A stretch of DNA of 64,000 bases, taken from assembly GCF_963678635.1 (NCBI RefSeq), contig NC_087064.1, positions 13,675,599 to 13,739,598 on the forward strand, in the 5' to 3' direction. Below, in pieces: positions 30,405-42,540 of the stretch. The notes below the pieces were generated by a model that worked only from the letters and a program-made list of their open reading frames with translations, was not told where the DNA came from and ran no database searches. The DNA is from Symsagittifera roscoffensis (Eukaryota > Xenacoelomorpha > Acoela > Convolutidae). The translations under genes were made by a program, and so were the position numbers. Numbering within the stretch: position 1 is the first letter of the stretch; each line of letters begins with the position of its first letter.

Positions 30405-33400
30405 GCACGCTGAACTTCAAAAGGTATTGGTTGAAAAATATATCCATCAAAAAAGATCTATAGTTGTCATTCGACCAGAATGGACAATCTATCAATCATG
30501 GACAGAATGTAAAATTCGACCAAAATGGACAAAACGCATCTTCGTATTCGAATTTTTATCGGAACATCTGACCGAGAGAACTGATGGTTTTGATAGATTA
30601 ATGACGCTAATTGAACAATCAGAAGAATCGGGATGGGTTAGTTTTGACTAACATGCTAAATTTTAAAAATTCGATTTGGACATGAACGACACGTAACCTT
30701 TTTATATTTCGCACCAACTGAAACTGCGAAATCAGATCGAGAGAATTCTCAGTGGAAAACAACAACAACGGAAGTCATGTCAAACTGATCGAGATTGAAG
30801 AAAGAACAAAAACAAAAACAAAAGCAATATAATAAATATGTAGTAGCCCTGTTTTAAGGAGTGACCTTGTGGTCTGGGGATACTGAGACCCAGCCATGAG
30901 CTCACAATTTTGCATATAATTAAGTTATTTAGAGCGTTCTGATTGAAAGCAGAAACAGTAACATTTTTTGTCGACCCGATGTTAGAAAGACCACCAAAAG
31001 AACTGGCTTTGGCAGAGACGGTGAAAAGCATGTAGAGATGTGTTTGGAAGTCGTTTTAGAGCCTAGTTTTATTTTCCGTCGATATATACTTCCGGGCGAA
31101 TGCTACATAGATGTTTTTTGGCGATCCTGGTTGTTATTATTTTTAAAAATCATGACCGGCAGAACCGTTAACGAGCATTCCGCTCCGAGCTGATGCTCAA
31201 AACAAGGCCCTAACCACCGGGGCGGAAGGGTAGTTTGGAACGCGGAAGCCTTCCGGATTCCCGTGAATAGCTTTTTAACCTAGTTAAGACCAAAAATTCA
31301 CGAACCAGGAAGGTTGGGGAAATTCGCGGTCCCGTCATTTCCTGAGTGGTACGTGACCGAAAACACTTAAAGACATACATAAAATCAAACAAAAAGTAGT
31401 ATAGTACCTAAGAAAAAACAAAAAGCAAATAAAAAACCAAAAACAGAAAAAAAAGTATAAAATCAGAAGAAATCATCACCCCAGACGAGATGTGATCAGA
31501 CCCTCCCGTTTGTTGTTGTTAGGTATACTGTTGCTACAGGCATTTATATCAGTCAGGATCGTTACGATCAAATTGTGGCCCGTTGGTGGTGCTTGTCTTC
31601 TAGGGTTATTTGAGTGTTCGAGCACGTTAATTCTAATTTGCGCTCAATCCGGAAGGGTCTCGGGATTAGAAAAGAAGACTGATCCGGCAAGCAGTGCAAG
31701 GAGCGACAAGAAGGGGCTCAAGGACAACAAAAATTGACTGTTGGGTATAGTTAACAAATTTTGTATCCCTTTTGGTACAAAAAGCAGGATATTAATCTGT
31801 GGGGGACTCGACAGTGACTGCACTGTAGTGACCCTTCACCGAATTGTGAATTTCCGTGTTAATAACTATAATTCGGGTACTGAACAAACCGGGAGGGGTA
31901 TAATATTACTAGTATTACTATTTATACAGCTTATATTAGCACTCCTATACCGTTTTTTAGTGAAAAACACAGCAAGCAGGCCGGTTTTTACGGTCAAAAT
32001 AGCGATATTTTGATCCCCTCACAAATCGCGATTTTTGAGATATCAATATTTTTTGAAAGAGAAAAAAAGCGTAAAATAAGTGAGTTAAATTACTAGTTCA
32101 ATATGAAGAATCGGTTGAGTTTACTTTAGAAATGGTTGGAACTAATTGGGTGCAAAAAACCGAATTTTCTTGATTTTTGAAAAAACGATACGCTACAAAA
32201 TACGAAACTTTTTTGAAGTTTTTAAGTTAGAACAGAAAAAATTGATGTTCGGACAACTTTAGCTAGTGATTTGACAGGTTTCAAAACTCGTTTGCCGATA
32301 ACGTACCGGGTTACAAGGAAATCTAACTTAACGTGTTTGATTTAGTGGATTCATCAATTCGAAAGGGTCCAAATAGCATTGTTTTTGGCAAATTTTTTTC
32401 AGCTGGAACGTTTTAGATCGGTTTTTTTTTGCAAAAAACTAGAAGAATATAGGCCTTTTGAGCTGGGATCAGTAATTTTAGGTCAAAAAGATAAGAATTA
32501 CGAAACAAATTAGGCGGAAGCTATAAGAGAGGAAATTTTTTGACTTTAGAAAAGAGATGTTTTGGTTAATAACTTTGGAACTACTGGACAAAACCAGTTG
32601 ATCTTGGTACCATTAGATCACAAACGAGGTGAGCTTGTTCAAAAAACCTTCAATCATTCGAAAAAACAGCGTAAAATTTTTTTAAGAATATTTTTAGCAA
32701 AATTACCAGTTTTTGAAGGTAGACTCTTCACGTTTTGTAAAAAAATTTTGGAAAGCCCTTATACCCCTACCAAAGGGTAGTAACGGTTAAATAAGGCAAT
32801 TGTACGCTTTTTTTGACAAAAAAGGGAGGGCTAGGGAACCCAGAAAACCATGGTCGAGTCGAAACTAGGCTAGTTAGAAGACCCTTCACAGTTGTGTAGA
32901 ATAGCAAAATAAAAAGCTTAACTGCGATCCGGAAGGGTCTAGGGACGGAAAATACACCCTTCCTAGTCAGTTCCTTCAGCATAATAGCATCGGAGAACGT
33001 ATCCGGAAGGGTCTCGAGTGAAACTTTCAAAAGTCCCTGAAAAGCTCATTTTTGCCAATCCGTAAGGGTCCTAATTTTGCCAATCCGGAGGGGTCCCAAT
33101 TTTGCCAATCCGGAGGGGTCCTATTTTTGCCAATCCGGAGGGGTCCTAATTTTGCCAATCCGGAGGGGTCCCAATTTTGCCGATCCGGAGGTGTCCTGTT
33201 TTTGTTAAAATTTAAGTAGACAAAAGAAAAGTAAATAGTTAAAGGTATTAGGTTATTAGGAGTCAAGCTAGGAACCAGTGACTGCACTGGTAACTTGCCT
33301 TTTATAGAAGAGCATAGTTTAAAAAAACAGGCCAAAACCCGGATATTCACGACACTAAGTCTAAATTGAACAAGATTTTGTCACTGCTTTGTTTGTATTG

Positions 33401-33777
33401 AAATCCAAATCGTTTTTTGGAAAAGTGATTGCCTTGCGGATTTTAGTAGGTCTAGCTTGGGCAATCCGAGGGCAGATAGATAACACAGGACTCGGTGATG
33501 CAATAGACGCCCACCTGAGAAAAATACTGCCTTCAAGTTTTATCTGTATGGTGCGGCACTGAGCAGAGAAAGCTATTTCCTTAGAAACAAGTTCGACAGT
33601 TTTTATATCGACTAACTAAAGTACAAAACAAATACGTTTTTCCTTGCAAATATTTTTATCTTCTTTTTTTTTTGGTTTTATATCAATAATATCTGTTCTT
33701 GATTGGTAGTGAGCACACTATCTTTTAAATATATTGATATCATCTGACTATGCTAGCTTCATATCTTTACAATCAAT
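30405..33777 (+). other. Leader region of unit C (no gene)
   Basis: Same content as 21289-24660 of unit B: primer-binding-like site at 31119-31136, CCGGAAGGGTC motifs, and the 25 bp array at 33049-33204. Private differences noted include A for C at about 30624, T for G at about 31593, G for A at about 31939, G for C at about 32303, and one extra T in the poly-T run near 32427. Confidence 0.7.
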
Positions 33778-33785
33778 AATCGATT

Positions 33786-35207
33786 GTGGTGAATAAATTG
33801 TATGTACCGGGAGGGAGAGGAAACAGAAGATTGGCGAGTGAATCTAATCCGGTTGCCACTTCCACCGGGACCGGGACTCTTGACCGAGAAGAGATGTCGG
33901 AACTGTCCGACATCTCTACTGAAAACGTGGCGACTACGAGATCACCCACAGATAACAATATGATGCATGGTGCGACAGAGAAACAGGCAACGTCCTCCTC
34001 GTTTTCAGAAAGAGTGAAGAACACTTTGGGAAACTTCTCTCCATTTACCATGGGAACGGGTACAGGCGATGAAGCAGAAACCTAGGAAGAGGAGGAGGAC
34101 AATGACGAGCAAGATGACTTCGGATCTCAAGTCAATCTCAATAGTTCGACTCAGTAGAATGATGCATATACCAATAGAGAGACGGGCTCTATGGGCCGAT
34201 TTGGTGTGGTCAGGACAATAAGCAAGACCACAAACGGATCAGGCCAGTCAGGAGACTTTGTTACCAGGACAAATTCGGAGATGCGAACTGGGAAGAACAG
34301 AAACACAGGGCTGCGTAACCCACCTGCGTATCCCGAAGTGGATCATGAAGAGACGTCGAGGCAGAGAATCAATACCCGAGTCTCGACCATTCTCGGTCAG
34401 CCTCAAAAGTTCGACTCAGTAGAATGATGCATATACCAATAGAGAGACGGGCTCTATGGGCCAATTTGGTGTGGTCAGGACCATAAGCAAGACCACAAAC
34501 GGATCAGGCCAGTCAGGAGACTTTGTTACCAGGACAAATTCGGAGATGCGAACTGGGAAGAACAGAAATACAGGGATGTGTAACCCACCTGCGGATCCAG
34601 AAGTGGATCATGAAGAGACGTCGAGGCAGAGAATCAATACCCGAGTCTCGACCAGCACCAAGCTACCTGGAACCGATAGGGTGACACCGCCACTTGTGAC
34701 GCCATTGGTGGACAACGGAGCATCAATCGAAGAAGCCTTGACCAACATAGGAGAACATAGGGAACAGATGTCCTTAAAAATGAGTGAACTAGAAAAAGCA
34801 GTCCACGTCGAGAGATAAAACCCGCGGGAAGAGATCAACCGCAACAGACAAAAAGTTAGCAGAAGCGAAAAAAGCTTGAAGGAGAGAACGGATGAACTTG
34901 TCGCGAATGACGAGGGAAGCTGAGCAGAGAGAGTTACGTTTGAGAGATGACATGGAGCAGTTAACAATTCAACAAGATCAGACTCTTGGGACTCTTGACT
35001 CGAAGATAGACGCGATGATGGAGAGGCAAACTCAGGCTAAACGCTTTCGAGGCATCAGAAGTCGAAGAAACGAAAACACCAAGCAATTTGAGCATAAAAC
35101 TAAACGTGATCTCTGGGCAGACGTTCGGCATGGTGCCACAAGGAAGCAGTATACAGTCAATAAAATCAGTTGCGGGGCCTCAGGTGATCAGGAACCTAAG
35201 TGAACCC
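33786..35207 (+). pseudogene. gag: gag remnants, unit C
   Basis: Duplicate of 24669-26090 with the same acidic N-terminus, 265 bp internal duplication (34143 and 34408) and 1.56 kb gag deletion at 35033-35038. Private changes: Met for Leu in GMCNPP (about 34575) and a silent change in YPEVDH (about 34333). No capsid or zinc knuckle remains, so it could not encode a particle protein. Confidence 0.75.
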
Positions 35208-35219
35208 TCATAGTTCACT

Positions 35220-36362
35220 ATGATGCATTTAGATACATATGCAGATTATCTGAGACAGGTAGAGCCACGCACTGAGTCGAGGGCTGTGCGAGCGTTGTTG
35301 ACAACGGTTGGCCCTCGAACAAAGAAACTCCACGGGCGCTACGTGGAAGTCTATGGACCGTATCAAATGATGTTGAACTTTGACGGGATAAGTATCTACA
35401 CTAGGAACTACGTCACAACAGATAGTGACCAAATGAGGCAGATCTATTTGGTGGGTCAGGAAGAACTTAAGGTCCATAGAATCGGCCATGATGCCATGAT
35501 GGAGCAAGATGCAGAACACATAGGAAACGAAGCAGATGTGACTGCACATCTGCTAGACACCAATGGGAAGAAAATTGGAGTAACAGGACTACTGGATACA
35601 GGAGAAGTTGTAAGCGTGATGCCAATAAAGACTTGGGAAAGATCGGGCTTCACGAGGGAAGATCTAATTCCAACGAACCTCAGATTGGCTGCCGCCAACC
35701 GCGGAGCAATCTACGTGGCCGGAAGGACACCAATAACGGTCCTTCACATGGGAGAACGTGATCTTTGGATGAGCTTCCTGGTGGTCGCGAGTTTAGATGA
35801 CTCAGACCAATTCATCCTGGGCCGTGACTTTGTCTGGAACTTCGATGTGATGATTGACTTGAACAACGGCCTAATACGGATTAGAAACCCGGACCGGAAG
35901 TATGTTAAGAAACCAATTAATAGAATATTAGCAGATGAAAACAAGGTACCAATTTGTTTAGATAGAAAGTTAAAACTACAGCCGGGACAAGCTGTATTTG
36001 CAATTTTTACGATGAGAAATTTATATTTGCTAAAAGATAGTAAACAGGTTTGTTTGGTACCCATTCCAAATAGTCAAAGCTCGGTGATTTTAGGCCGGAG
36101 TTTTTCGGTAACACGAAACGGGCTGTGTGCCAGTGTGTTGTTGAACACACTGGACACCACGGTTACGATCCAGCGTGGAAAGAAACTTGGTTACGCTTTG
36201 CCGATGAAAACCGACTATGAGGAGACACAAAACTTGAACAGATATAGTGTGAAAGACTGCTCGAATCATGCTGATAAGGATAAAATTTTCAAGAGAATTG
36301 ATGAAATTAAATCTATTAATATACTGTTTTCAATGAAATCCGAAGGGGATGACAGCTTGTAG
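35220..36362 (+). CDS. pol: Protease region, unit C (380 codons open)
   Basis: Identical to the unit B frame except Ile in KKPINRIL, which agrees with unit A and is probably ancestral. Catalytic LLDTGE and the ILGRDF hallmark are present. An open frame of this length in both copies, amid broken neighbours, most simply reflects recency of the duplication rather than selection. Confidence 0.8.
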   Translation: MMHLDTYADYLRQVEPRTESRAVRALLTTVGPRTKKLHGRYVEVYGPYQMMLNFDGISIYTRNYVTTDSDQMRQIYLVGQEELKVHRIGHDAMMEQDAEHIGNEADVTAHLLDTNGKKIGVTGLLDTGEVVSVMPIKTWERSGFTREDLIPTNLRLAAANRGAIYVAGRTPITVLHMGERDLWMSFLVVASLDDSDQFILGRDFVWNFDVMIDLNNGLIRIRNPDRKYVKKPINRILADENKVPICLDRKLKLQPGQAVFAIFTMRNLYLLKDSKQVCLVPIPNSQSSVILGRSFSVTRNGLCASVLLNTLDTTVTIQRGKKLGYALPMKTDYEETQNLNRYSVKDCSNHADKDKIFKRIDEIKSINILFSMKSEGDDSL

Positions 36363-37337
36363 AGCTGTTCGATTTTTCCCGAACGCCTCTCGTCATATGA
36401 ACTAGAATCCGACAAACCGGTTTGGCCGGAGATAGAACACTTGAGAGGAAAAATGGTGAGGGTGGTTTTGAATCATTAGGGTCGGTTTTAAATCGAGATG
36501 CGGACGTATTTTCAAAACATAAGGCGGTTGCTGCAGCTTAGAACACGAAATAGAATTAGAGGAAGGCGCCTTTCCTCATAGGGAGGGCGCAAGGCGAATG
36601 ACGCCTCATAAATCGGAAGCGTGCCGAGCGGCAATAGAAATGTTGCTCGAATACGACATGATAGAACCCTCGAAATCTACTTGGGCTTGCGGGGTAGTCA
36701 TGGCCAAGAAAAAGGAAGCAGTTCAGGTTCTGCTGCGACTTTTGGTACCTGAACGCAGTGACAATAAAACTGCGTATCCAATACCGCGAATAGACGAGAG
36801 CCTCTCGAAACTTGGTGACGCCACACTGGACTTGGGTTCTGCCTTCTGGCAGGTCCACATGCGGAAGAAGGACAGAGAAAAGAGCGGGTTCGCTTGTGAA
36901 TTGGGGTTGTACCAGTGGAAGAGGATGCCCTTCGGCTTGTGCAAAGCCACGGCCACTTTTCAAAGACTGATGGCTCAGGCTTTGACCAGAGTGACGAAGA
37001 AATATCGTAACCTTGTGATGTGTTACGTGGATGACGTGGTCATAGCAGCACTCACCTTGGAAGACCATATTGATGGGCTCGACGAGGTCTTTGGTTGCAT
37101 GAAAAGAGCAGGCTTGAGATGCAAACCATCGAAATAAGAAATCCTCAGGGATTCAATCAAGTATCTGGGAAAAGTGGACGGGCATGGCGTAAGGCCGGAC
37201 CCGGAAGCAGTAGAGGCTTTGTTGACATGGAAGGCTCCCAGAACGGACAAACAACTCATAAGCTTCTTAGGGTTAGCCAATTATTACCGTGAGTTCATAA
37301 AAGGATACGCAAACAAGGTGCACATTATATAGAAACT
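36363..37337 (+). pseudogene. pol: Reverse transcriptase, unit C
   Basis: As unit B: open part 36598-37137, YVDD at 37024-37035, TAA after KPSK, second stop near 37332. One private difference restores agreement with element 2 (Ile in DSIKYLG against Thr in B). The frameshift that destroys the FCSDFRYL region is shared with B. Confidence 0.8.
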
Positions 37338-37338
37338 G

Positions 37339-37777
37339 ATGCGCAACAAAGGAAATAAGTTCGAATGGAACGAAGAAACACAAATTGCCTTCGAAAACAT
37401 AAAACGAGAACTGTGCGAAGCGCCAGTGCTAGGCATGTCTACAGAAAAGGGCATGTATGTTCTTGCCACAGACGCATCAGTAGTGGCCATCTCAGGAATA
37501 CTGCATCAGGAGCAGGATTGGAATGGAAGAACAGTTCTCCGTCCCATTGCATATGGCAGTAAAGTGTTGAGTGACACTGAAAAGAAATCTTGTGCACCAA
37601 AGGCAAAAATGTTTGCAGTGGTCACATTCGTGGAGAAGTACCACGCATACTTAGGGAGTACTCCCTTTAAGCTACTTTGAGCGTTATCCAGGTTGAAGAC
37701 GTACTCGATCGACCAGAGCTATATTGGTCGGTGGATAGTCTGATTAGACGGCTACCACATAATAATCGAGCACAGGA
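37339..37777 (+). pseudogene. pol: RNase H, unit C, catalytic residues lost
   Basis: Same lesions as unit B: Lys for the catalytic Glu in KAKMFAVV, and loss of the RVDN aspartate with TGA at 37678. One private change, Ser in GMSTEKG (Pro in B). Confidence 0.75.
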
Positions 37778-39192
37778 TGCGTGATAAACACCAGAAGGCT
37801 GACGAACTCAGCAAGAAGACTGAGTTTTATTTAAGACTTGAACAGAAGCAAGCCAATCAGGCGGAAATCAAGGAAGGGTTCTCGTTTCTGAATAAAATTT
37901 ATAAGGCGCTTCGATTGACGAGATGGTTAGACAAATCTGGACATCCAATTCCGGGACACCCTGAGTTACCGGTGGAAAAGGCAGCGGAAATAAATATCTT
38001 ATCAAAGAAGGACCCGGTGCCTTTGGATCAGTTGGTACGTTTGAACCTGGTCCAACAGGAACTCTCTCGTAGGAACATAATTAGCCTCTCATTGCTGGAT
38101 AAAATGGTCCAGGTCACTCCGCGACTGTTGCGGATGCTGGGTGAATTGTTGGAGAGAGAAGTAACAAGAGATGACCCCGAATGGGCAGCAGCCATGGCAT
38201 CGCTGAGAGTCAATGAAAAAATAAAGATCAAGCCATCAAGACGTCAACACGAGGAAAACAACACGAGGAAAACGAAATGGATTGTAGGACAATAGTTCAG
38301 CAATTAGTGTCCTCGATACCCCAAAAAGTCTTGACAAGTACATCATACAAACGAATAGAACAGGTGAAAGAGACACAAAGGAAAACCATCATCTTTGAGG
38401 AACAGGATCAATAAGGCGAAGAGGTTGAACAAAACCTGGGGCAAGAAAGTTTGTCCGGGGAGAAGGTTGTTGATGAGAACAGGCGAAATTATTAACAAGA
38501 TCTGGGACAAGAAAACATGTCCGGGGAGTCAGGTGTAGAAGAAAATGTTCAAGATGAGGAACAAGACCTGGATGATAAAATTTTTTCCGGGGAGTTCAGA
38601 TGGATGAGCAGAGCGCATAAATCTGATCCCGAAGAAGAAACATGCTCAGTGACAGATTCTTCCGTTGATGACAACTTGAGGAATTCAGGAATTGACACTT
38701 ACTCAGGATCGGAATTGTCAGAGCTAGCGATCCACACGTTGCTTGTGGAGACTTGAACAAGAGACCTGGACAGAGAGTTACATCAAGACCCTGACAAAGA
38801 TCGTTACCTGCTACGTAGCGAAACAGTCTTTGGTAACGCAGCGGATGATCTAGAAACAATAGCGGTACCGAAACGATCGATGAGTTTGTTGCCGCAAAAA
38901 GAATCTTCAACACTTCAGACAAGAGACAGAGCCATTGGCGAAAGTTTGGTGCGTGAAGATGGAAGATGACACGCATCAACCAGATGAAACTAATAGTCAT
39001 TTGAGGGTCATGAAGACGTACTTGAAGGCGAGATACAGACTCTCAGACCTACTAACAGCACAAAGAAATGAACGCATGACTAGTAACTTGAAAAGGTGGG
39101 TCGAAAATGGAACACCAGACAAAGGTGACCTGGAAGAAGACAGTTACCGTATTCTGAAACATTACTCTATGCAGAAAGAGGGAAGCTTATAA
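37777..39192 (+). pseudogene. pol: RNase H-integrase linker, unit C
   Basis: Duplicate of 28660-30075 (frames 37777-38295, 38517-38756, 38935-39192). One private change, Val in KRWVENG where B and element 2 have Ile, so each copy has acquired its own changes since the duplication. Confidence 0.6.
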
Positions 39193-39264
39193 CTGAACAA
39201 GGACGGGATCGTAGCTTGTAAGAGAAGAGAAGAAGACAAAGTCCTGTACTAATATAACACGATA

Positions 39265-40148
39265 GTGTTGCCGCAACTCTATCAGACAGAAATTTCATTC
39301 AGGTCGCATAATCAGATGGGCCATCAGGCAATCGACAAATTATACCAGAGGATCCTGAAGCGCTTTGACTGGCCTGGAATGAAGAAGGCATGCGAGAAGT
39401 GGGTAACAGCAGGTCTGGCATGGCAACAGGTCAAGGATCCAAGGAAATTGCGATTTCCCTTGCAGTCGATCGGGTTATCTGAACTCAACGAGGTGGTGCA
39501 GATTGACCACCAGAAAGTATGCATGACAGACAGTGGCTATAATCAGGTCGTGGTCATGATAAACCACTTCACGAAGTATGCAGAGGCTGTGCCCTGCATA
39601 ATTGCCTCAGCAGAAGAGACATGCGATCATCTAATCAAAACGTGGATAGCGAGACAGGGTTTCTGATGACGTTTCAGTCGGATAACGGAACAGCTTTCGT
39701 GGCAGAACTTACGAAAGAGCTCATGAGACGCTCACATGTGGCTCAAGCTCACTCCACGACATACCATCCCCAGACGAATGGCTTAGTGGAAAGGCAAAAT
39801 CGGACGTTGCTGTCGATGCTGAGGGTATATTGTTCCAGGTACATGACCAATTGGGACAGATACCTTCCACAGGTGATGGGAGCTTACAACAGCACGCAAC
39901 ACTCCACCACCGGAGTTAGTCCACATATGATGTTAACCGGACACGAGAAGTCTTTGCCCTTGACTTTCTTTTACCCAGAGTATGAAGGGAAGAAAACATC
40001 ACCACAAGGCAACGTACGGGATGTGATTAGACGTCAACAAGAACTGAACGACTTGTGTAAACGGAACACTCAGCAGGCACAGGCAAGGCAGAGGAAAAGG
40101 TTCGATAAAAAAGCAGCTGATGCAAAAGATAAGAAAGTGGTTCGATAA
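39265..40148 (+). pseudogene. pol: Integrase, unit C, one frameshift
   Basis: Two overlapping frames (39265-39666 and 39621-40148). The zinc region has both His, with CxxC changed to G..W. DDE core: first Asp in VQIDHQK (39505-39507), second Asp in MTFQSDNG (39681-39683), Glu in NGLVERQNRT (39789-39791). INHFTKYAEAVP follows the first Asp. A 1-base deletion near 39663 breaks the frame between the two aspartates (ends ARQGF; resumes MTFQSDN). Downstream are NSTQHSTTG(V/I)SP, MLTG and a basic C-terminal helix. Role by family: cDNA insertion. Inactive as it stands. Confidence 0.85.
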
Positions 40149-40590
40149 AAAAGCACCTTACTCGGTAGGAGACTACGTATGGGTATTTCAAAACGTTATA
40201 CCACCGAAAGGAACGTAAAAACTCCTAGAGAGGTGAAGGGGACCCTTCATGATTACAGAAGTGCACCAGGAGGGACGTGTTTTTTTGACTGAGTACCGGC
40301 CGAAATATTAAGCCACACAACATATCTACGGAAGACTGGTCTGTTTCTGCAGACATCGAACAGGGGGATTATCTGATGATGGACCCTGCCTGTGAGGTCA
40401 ATGAGAAGGGCACCAGGGGAAAGAATGATGGGATTGAGGTCGTAGAGGAAGAATCAAGTCCACCATTGGACCAGGATCCTTATGAGGTGATTGAAGCAGA
40501 AGAAGAAACCTTACCCTACGCAGAAGAGAACTGGCAAGACCCAAAACAGATGGAGGTACCCAAGAAACTGGAGCCAGATCTTCCATTTAC
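40149..40590 (+). pseudogene. pol: GPY/F-like module and acidic tail, unit C
   Basis: Out of frame with integrase: YSVGDYVWVFQN.IPPKGT and RGPFMITEVHQEGR match element 2 50560-50700, the GPY/F-type C-terminal module of Ty3/gypsy integrases. Then PACEVNEKGTR.KNDG and (A)EE(N/D)W.DP(K/E)Q(M/I)EVPK match 50805-50960. Similarity stops after PDL at about 40590, short of the macro-like domain of element 2. 40376-40663 is open, but its last ~24 codons are unrelated sequence. Confidence 0.65.
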
Positions 40591-40794
40591 AATACAGACT
40601 GGTAATAAATTGGTTTTAATACATTTTAAGATCAAAATCTTTTTATCTGACTGTCTTAAATAAATTTTAATACAAAATTAGAGTAACGCTGACAAATGTG
40701 ATATTCTTGGCCTCTTTTCTAGATCCTGATTGATCATTTAATCATTCATCAGATTTCAATTGAACAAACTGATAATCAAAACGAATCGAACGAA
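40591..40794 (+). other. AT-rich junction between unit C and element 2 leader
   Basis: No gene. AT-rich, with AATAAA near 40660. A TCAGATTT string near 40751 resembles an initiator. This is where a 5' LTR of element 2 would be expected, but I see no copy of R1-R4 here, so that LTR is missing or unrecognisable. Confidence 0.4.
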
Positions 40795-41055
40795 ATGGAC
40801 AACTTGGATTTGAATGAAATTATGGACCTAGCGGAGGCATATTTAGGACCGATGATAGATGCGATCTATCGTCGGCTGATGGATCGAGACTTCGCTCTGG
40901 AGGACCCAGAGGTAATCATGTCGCTGGTCGCCTTAATAAACATCTTAGGGCATGATAACCGAGGGGATCGCCCCACGGAAGTCTTATTGATGGCCGCATA
41001 TGGAGAAAGAGGAGTACTATACCGCCCGGGGAGATCGGAAATAGACTGTTATTGA
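40795..41055 (+). CDS. Small leader ORF, paralogous to 52491-52724
   Basis: 86 codons. Acidic, helical; core MIDAIYRRLMDRDFALEDPEV, ALINILGH and RPTEVLLMAAYGERG. It aligns over ~60 residues with 52491-52724 (LDEIYKRLRDLDYTQVDERM, AILQLEAQ, ATEAVLMVGYTSEG). Both are the first ORF after a long non-coding leader, and each is followed by coiled-coil or gag-like coding. It may be a conserved upstream ORF or the first exon of a gag-like protein. Family unknown. Confidence 0.5.
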   Translation: MDNLDLNEIMDLAEAYLGPMIDAIYRRLMDRDFALEDPEVIMSLVALINILGHDNRGDRPTEVLLMAAYGERGVLYRPGRSEIDCY

Positions 41056-41519
41056 AACCCGAAAGGAGAATACCCCATAAGATCGTTAGTAGGTGGGAGG
41101 AAAACGCGTGACAATCAGGTACCAGACATTTTGTTTCTACGAAAAGACGACATTGGTTTGAATTTTAGATAGGTTCATCTTTTTTGCTTTTTTAGAATTT
41201 TTCTCTACGTTTTTGGAACTAATTTGATTGGTTTTTAAAGAACAGGTGATCACAAGACACTTGCTAGCACGTCGTGTTTTGACTTGCATCGGAATAATAA
41301 AGGGAGGTAATTATAGTGGGGGCTAACAGGTGAAACTTTTGATCAGTAAGATTGGGTTGTGGGAAATTTTTAAAACTAGAGCTCGAGTGGTGGTACTAGG
41401 GATAGTGATCGAAGTGTCCCATTACCGAAGAAGAAGAGATCCGACACTCCCATGACCGAAGAAGAAGAGATCGGACTGTCCCAACACTGGAACGAAATAG
41501 GTCTTGGGAAAGTACGAAT
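41056..41519 (+). other. Element 2 leader block shared with element 1
   Basis: No gene. Matches the reverse complement of about 7960-8320: CCCCATAAG(A/G), GGGAGGAAAAC.GCGTGACAAT, AGGTACCAGACA, then GGGAA(A)TTTTT.AAAC.AG and GGTGGTACT.GG.ATAGTG. Conservation of this non-coding block between two elements suggests a leader function (packaging, translation or transcription), or only recent common origin. Confidence 0.6.
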
Positions 41520-42540
41520 GGTCTAAACACTTGAGCAGGCAGTCCTGGGACAGTGCGAAGTATCCCAACGCTTGAGTGAGGGCTCTTGGGACAGTACTAG
41601 GTGTCCCAACGCTTGAACAGGCAGTCTTGTGACAGTTCGAAGTATCCTAATTCTTGAGTGAGGGGTCTTGGGACAGAACGAGGTGTCCCAACACTTGAGC
41701 AGGTAGTCTTGGGACAGTGTGAAGTGACCCAACACTTGAGTGGGAGGTCTTGGGACAGTGCGAAGTGTCCCAAAACTTGAGTGGGTGGTCATGGGACAGT
41801 GCGAAGTGTCCCAACACTTGAGTATAAGGTCTTGGGACAATGCGAGGTGTCCCAACGCTAGGTCTTGTGACAGTGTGAAGTGTCCCAACACTAGGACCAA
41901 GGGTCTTGAGACAGTGCGAAGTGTCCCAGCGCTCGAGTGGGTGGTCTTGGGACAGTGCGAAGTGTCCCAACACTTGAGTATAAGGTCTTGGGACAGTGCG
42001 AGGCGTCCCAAAACTAGGTCTTGGGACAGTGTCAAGTGTCCCAACACTAGGACGAAGGGTCTTGGGAAAGTGCGAAGTGCCCCAACGCTTGAGTGGGTGG
42101 TCTTGGGACAGTGCGAAGTGTCCCAACACTTGAGTATAAGGTCTTGGGAAAGTGCGAGGTGTCCCAACACTAGGTCTTGCGACCATGTGAAGTGTCCCAA
42201 CACTAGGGCGAAAGATCTTGGGACAGAGGGAAGCGTCGCAACGCTTGAGTAGGTGGTCTTGGGACAGAGCGAAGTGTCCCAACGCTTGATTAGGTGGTCT
42301 TGGGACAGTGCGAAGTGTCCCAACGCTTGAGTGGGTGGTCTTGGGACAGGGCGAGGTGTCCCAACACTTGCGTATAGGGTCTGAGGACAGTGCGAGGTGT
42401 TCCGACACTAGGTCTTGGGACAGCGTGAAGTGTCCCAACACTTGAACGAAAGGTCTTGGGACAGTGTGAGGAGTCCCAGTACTACAACAAGGAGGTCTTG
42501 GGACAGTGCGAGTTGTACCAACAACAGAGTAAAAGCACCA
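41520..42540 (+). repeat. Hairpin minisatellite in element 2 leader
   Basis: About 25 units of 33 or 41 bp. The theme is GGTCTTGGGACAGTGCGAAG followed by TGTCCCAACACTTGAGT and a short variable tail. Three to four units form a ~156 bp higher-order repeat: AGTATAAGG recurs at 41821, 41978 and 42133. Each unit contains TTGGGACA and TGTCCCAA as 8 bp inverted arms around GTGCGAAG, so the transcript would be a string of small hairpins. Long open frames on both strands here are a consequence of repetition. Confidence 0.9.

Larger units (their letters stand above)
30405..40590 (+). mobile_element. Family I gypsy-type unit C, most complete pol
   Basis: 30405-39521 duplicates 21289-30404. Beyond 39521 it continues with the integrase core, a GPY/F-like remnant and an acidic tail up to about 40590, where similarity to element 2 stops. 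So C lacks the first part of the leader (20567-21288) but has the full integrase. No 3' LTR is recognisable at its end. Confidence 0.85.

Noticed and set aside
30148-30651. 167-codon open frame across the B/C junction as a fusion gene
   Set aside because: It joins an integrase fragment to leader sequence of unit C that is non-coding in all units; a by-product of the duplication breakpoint.
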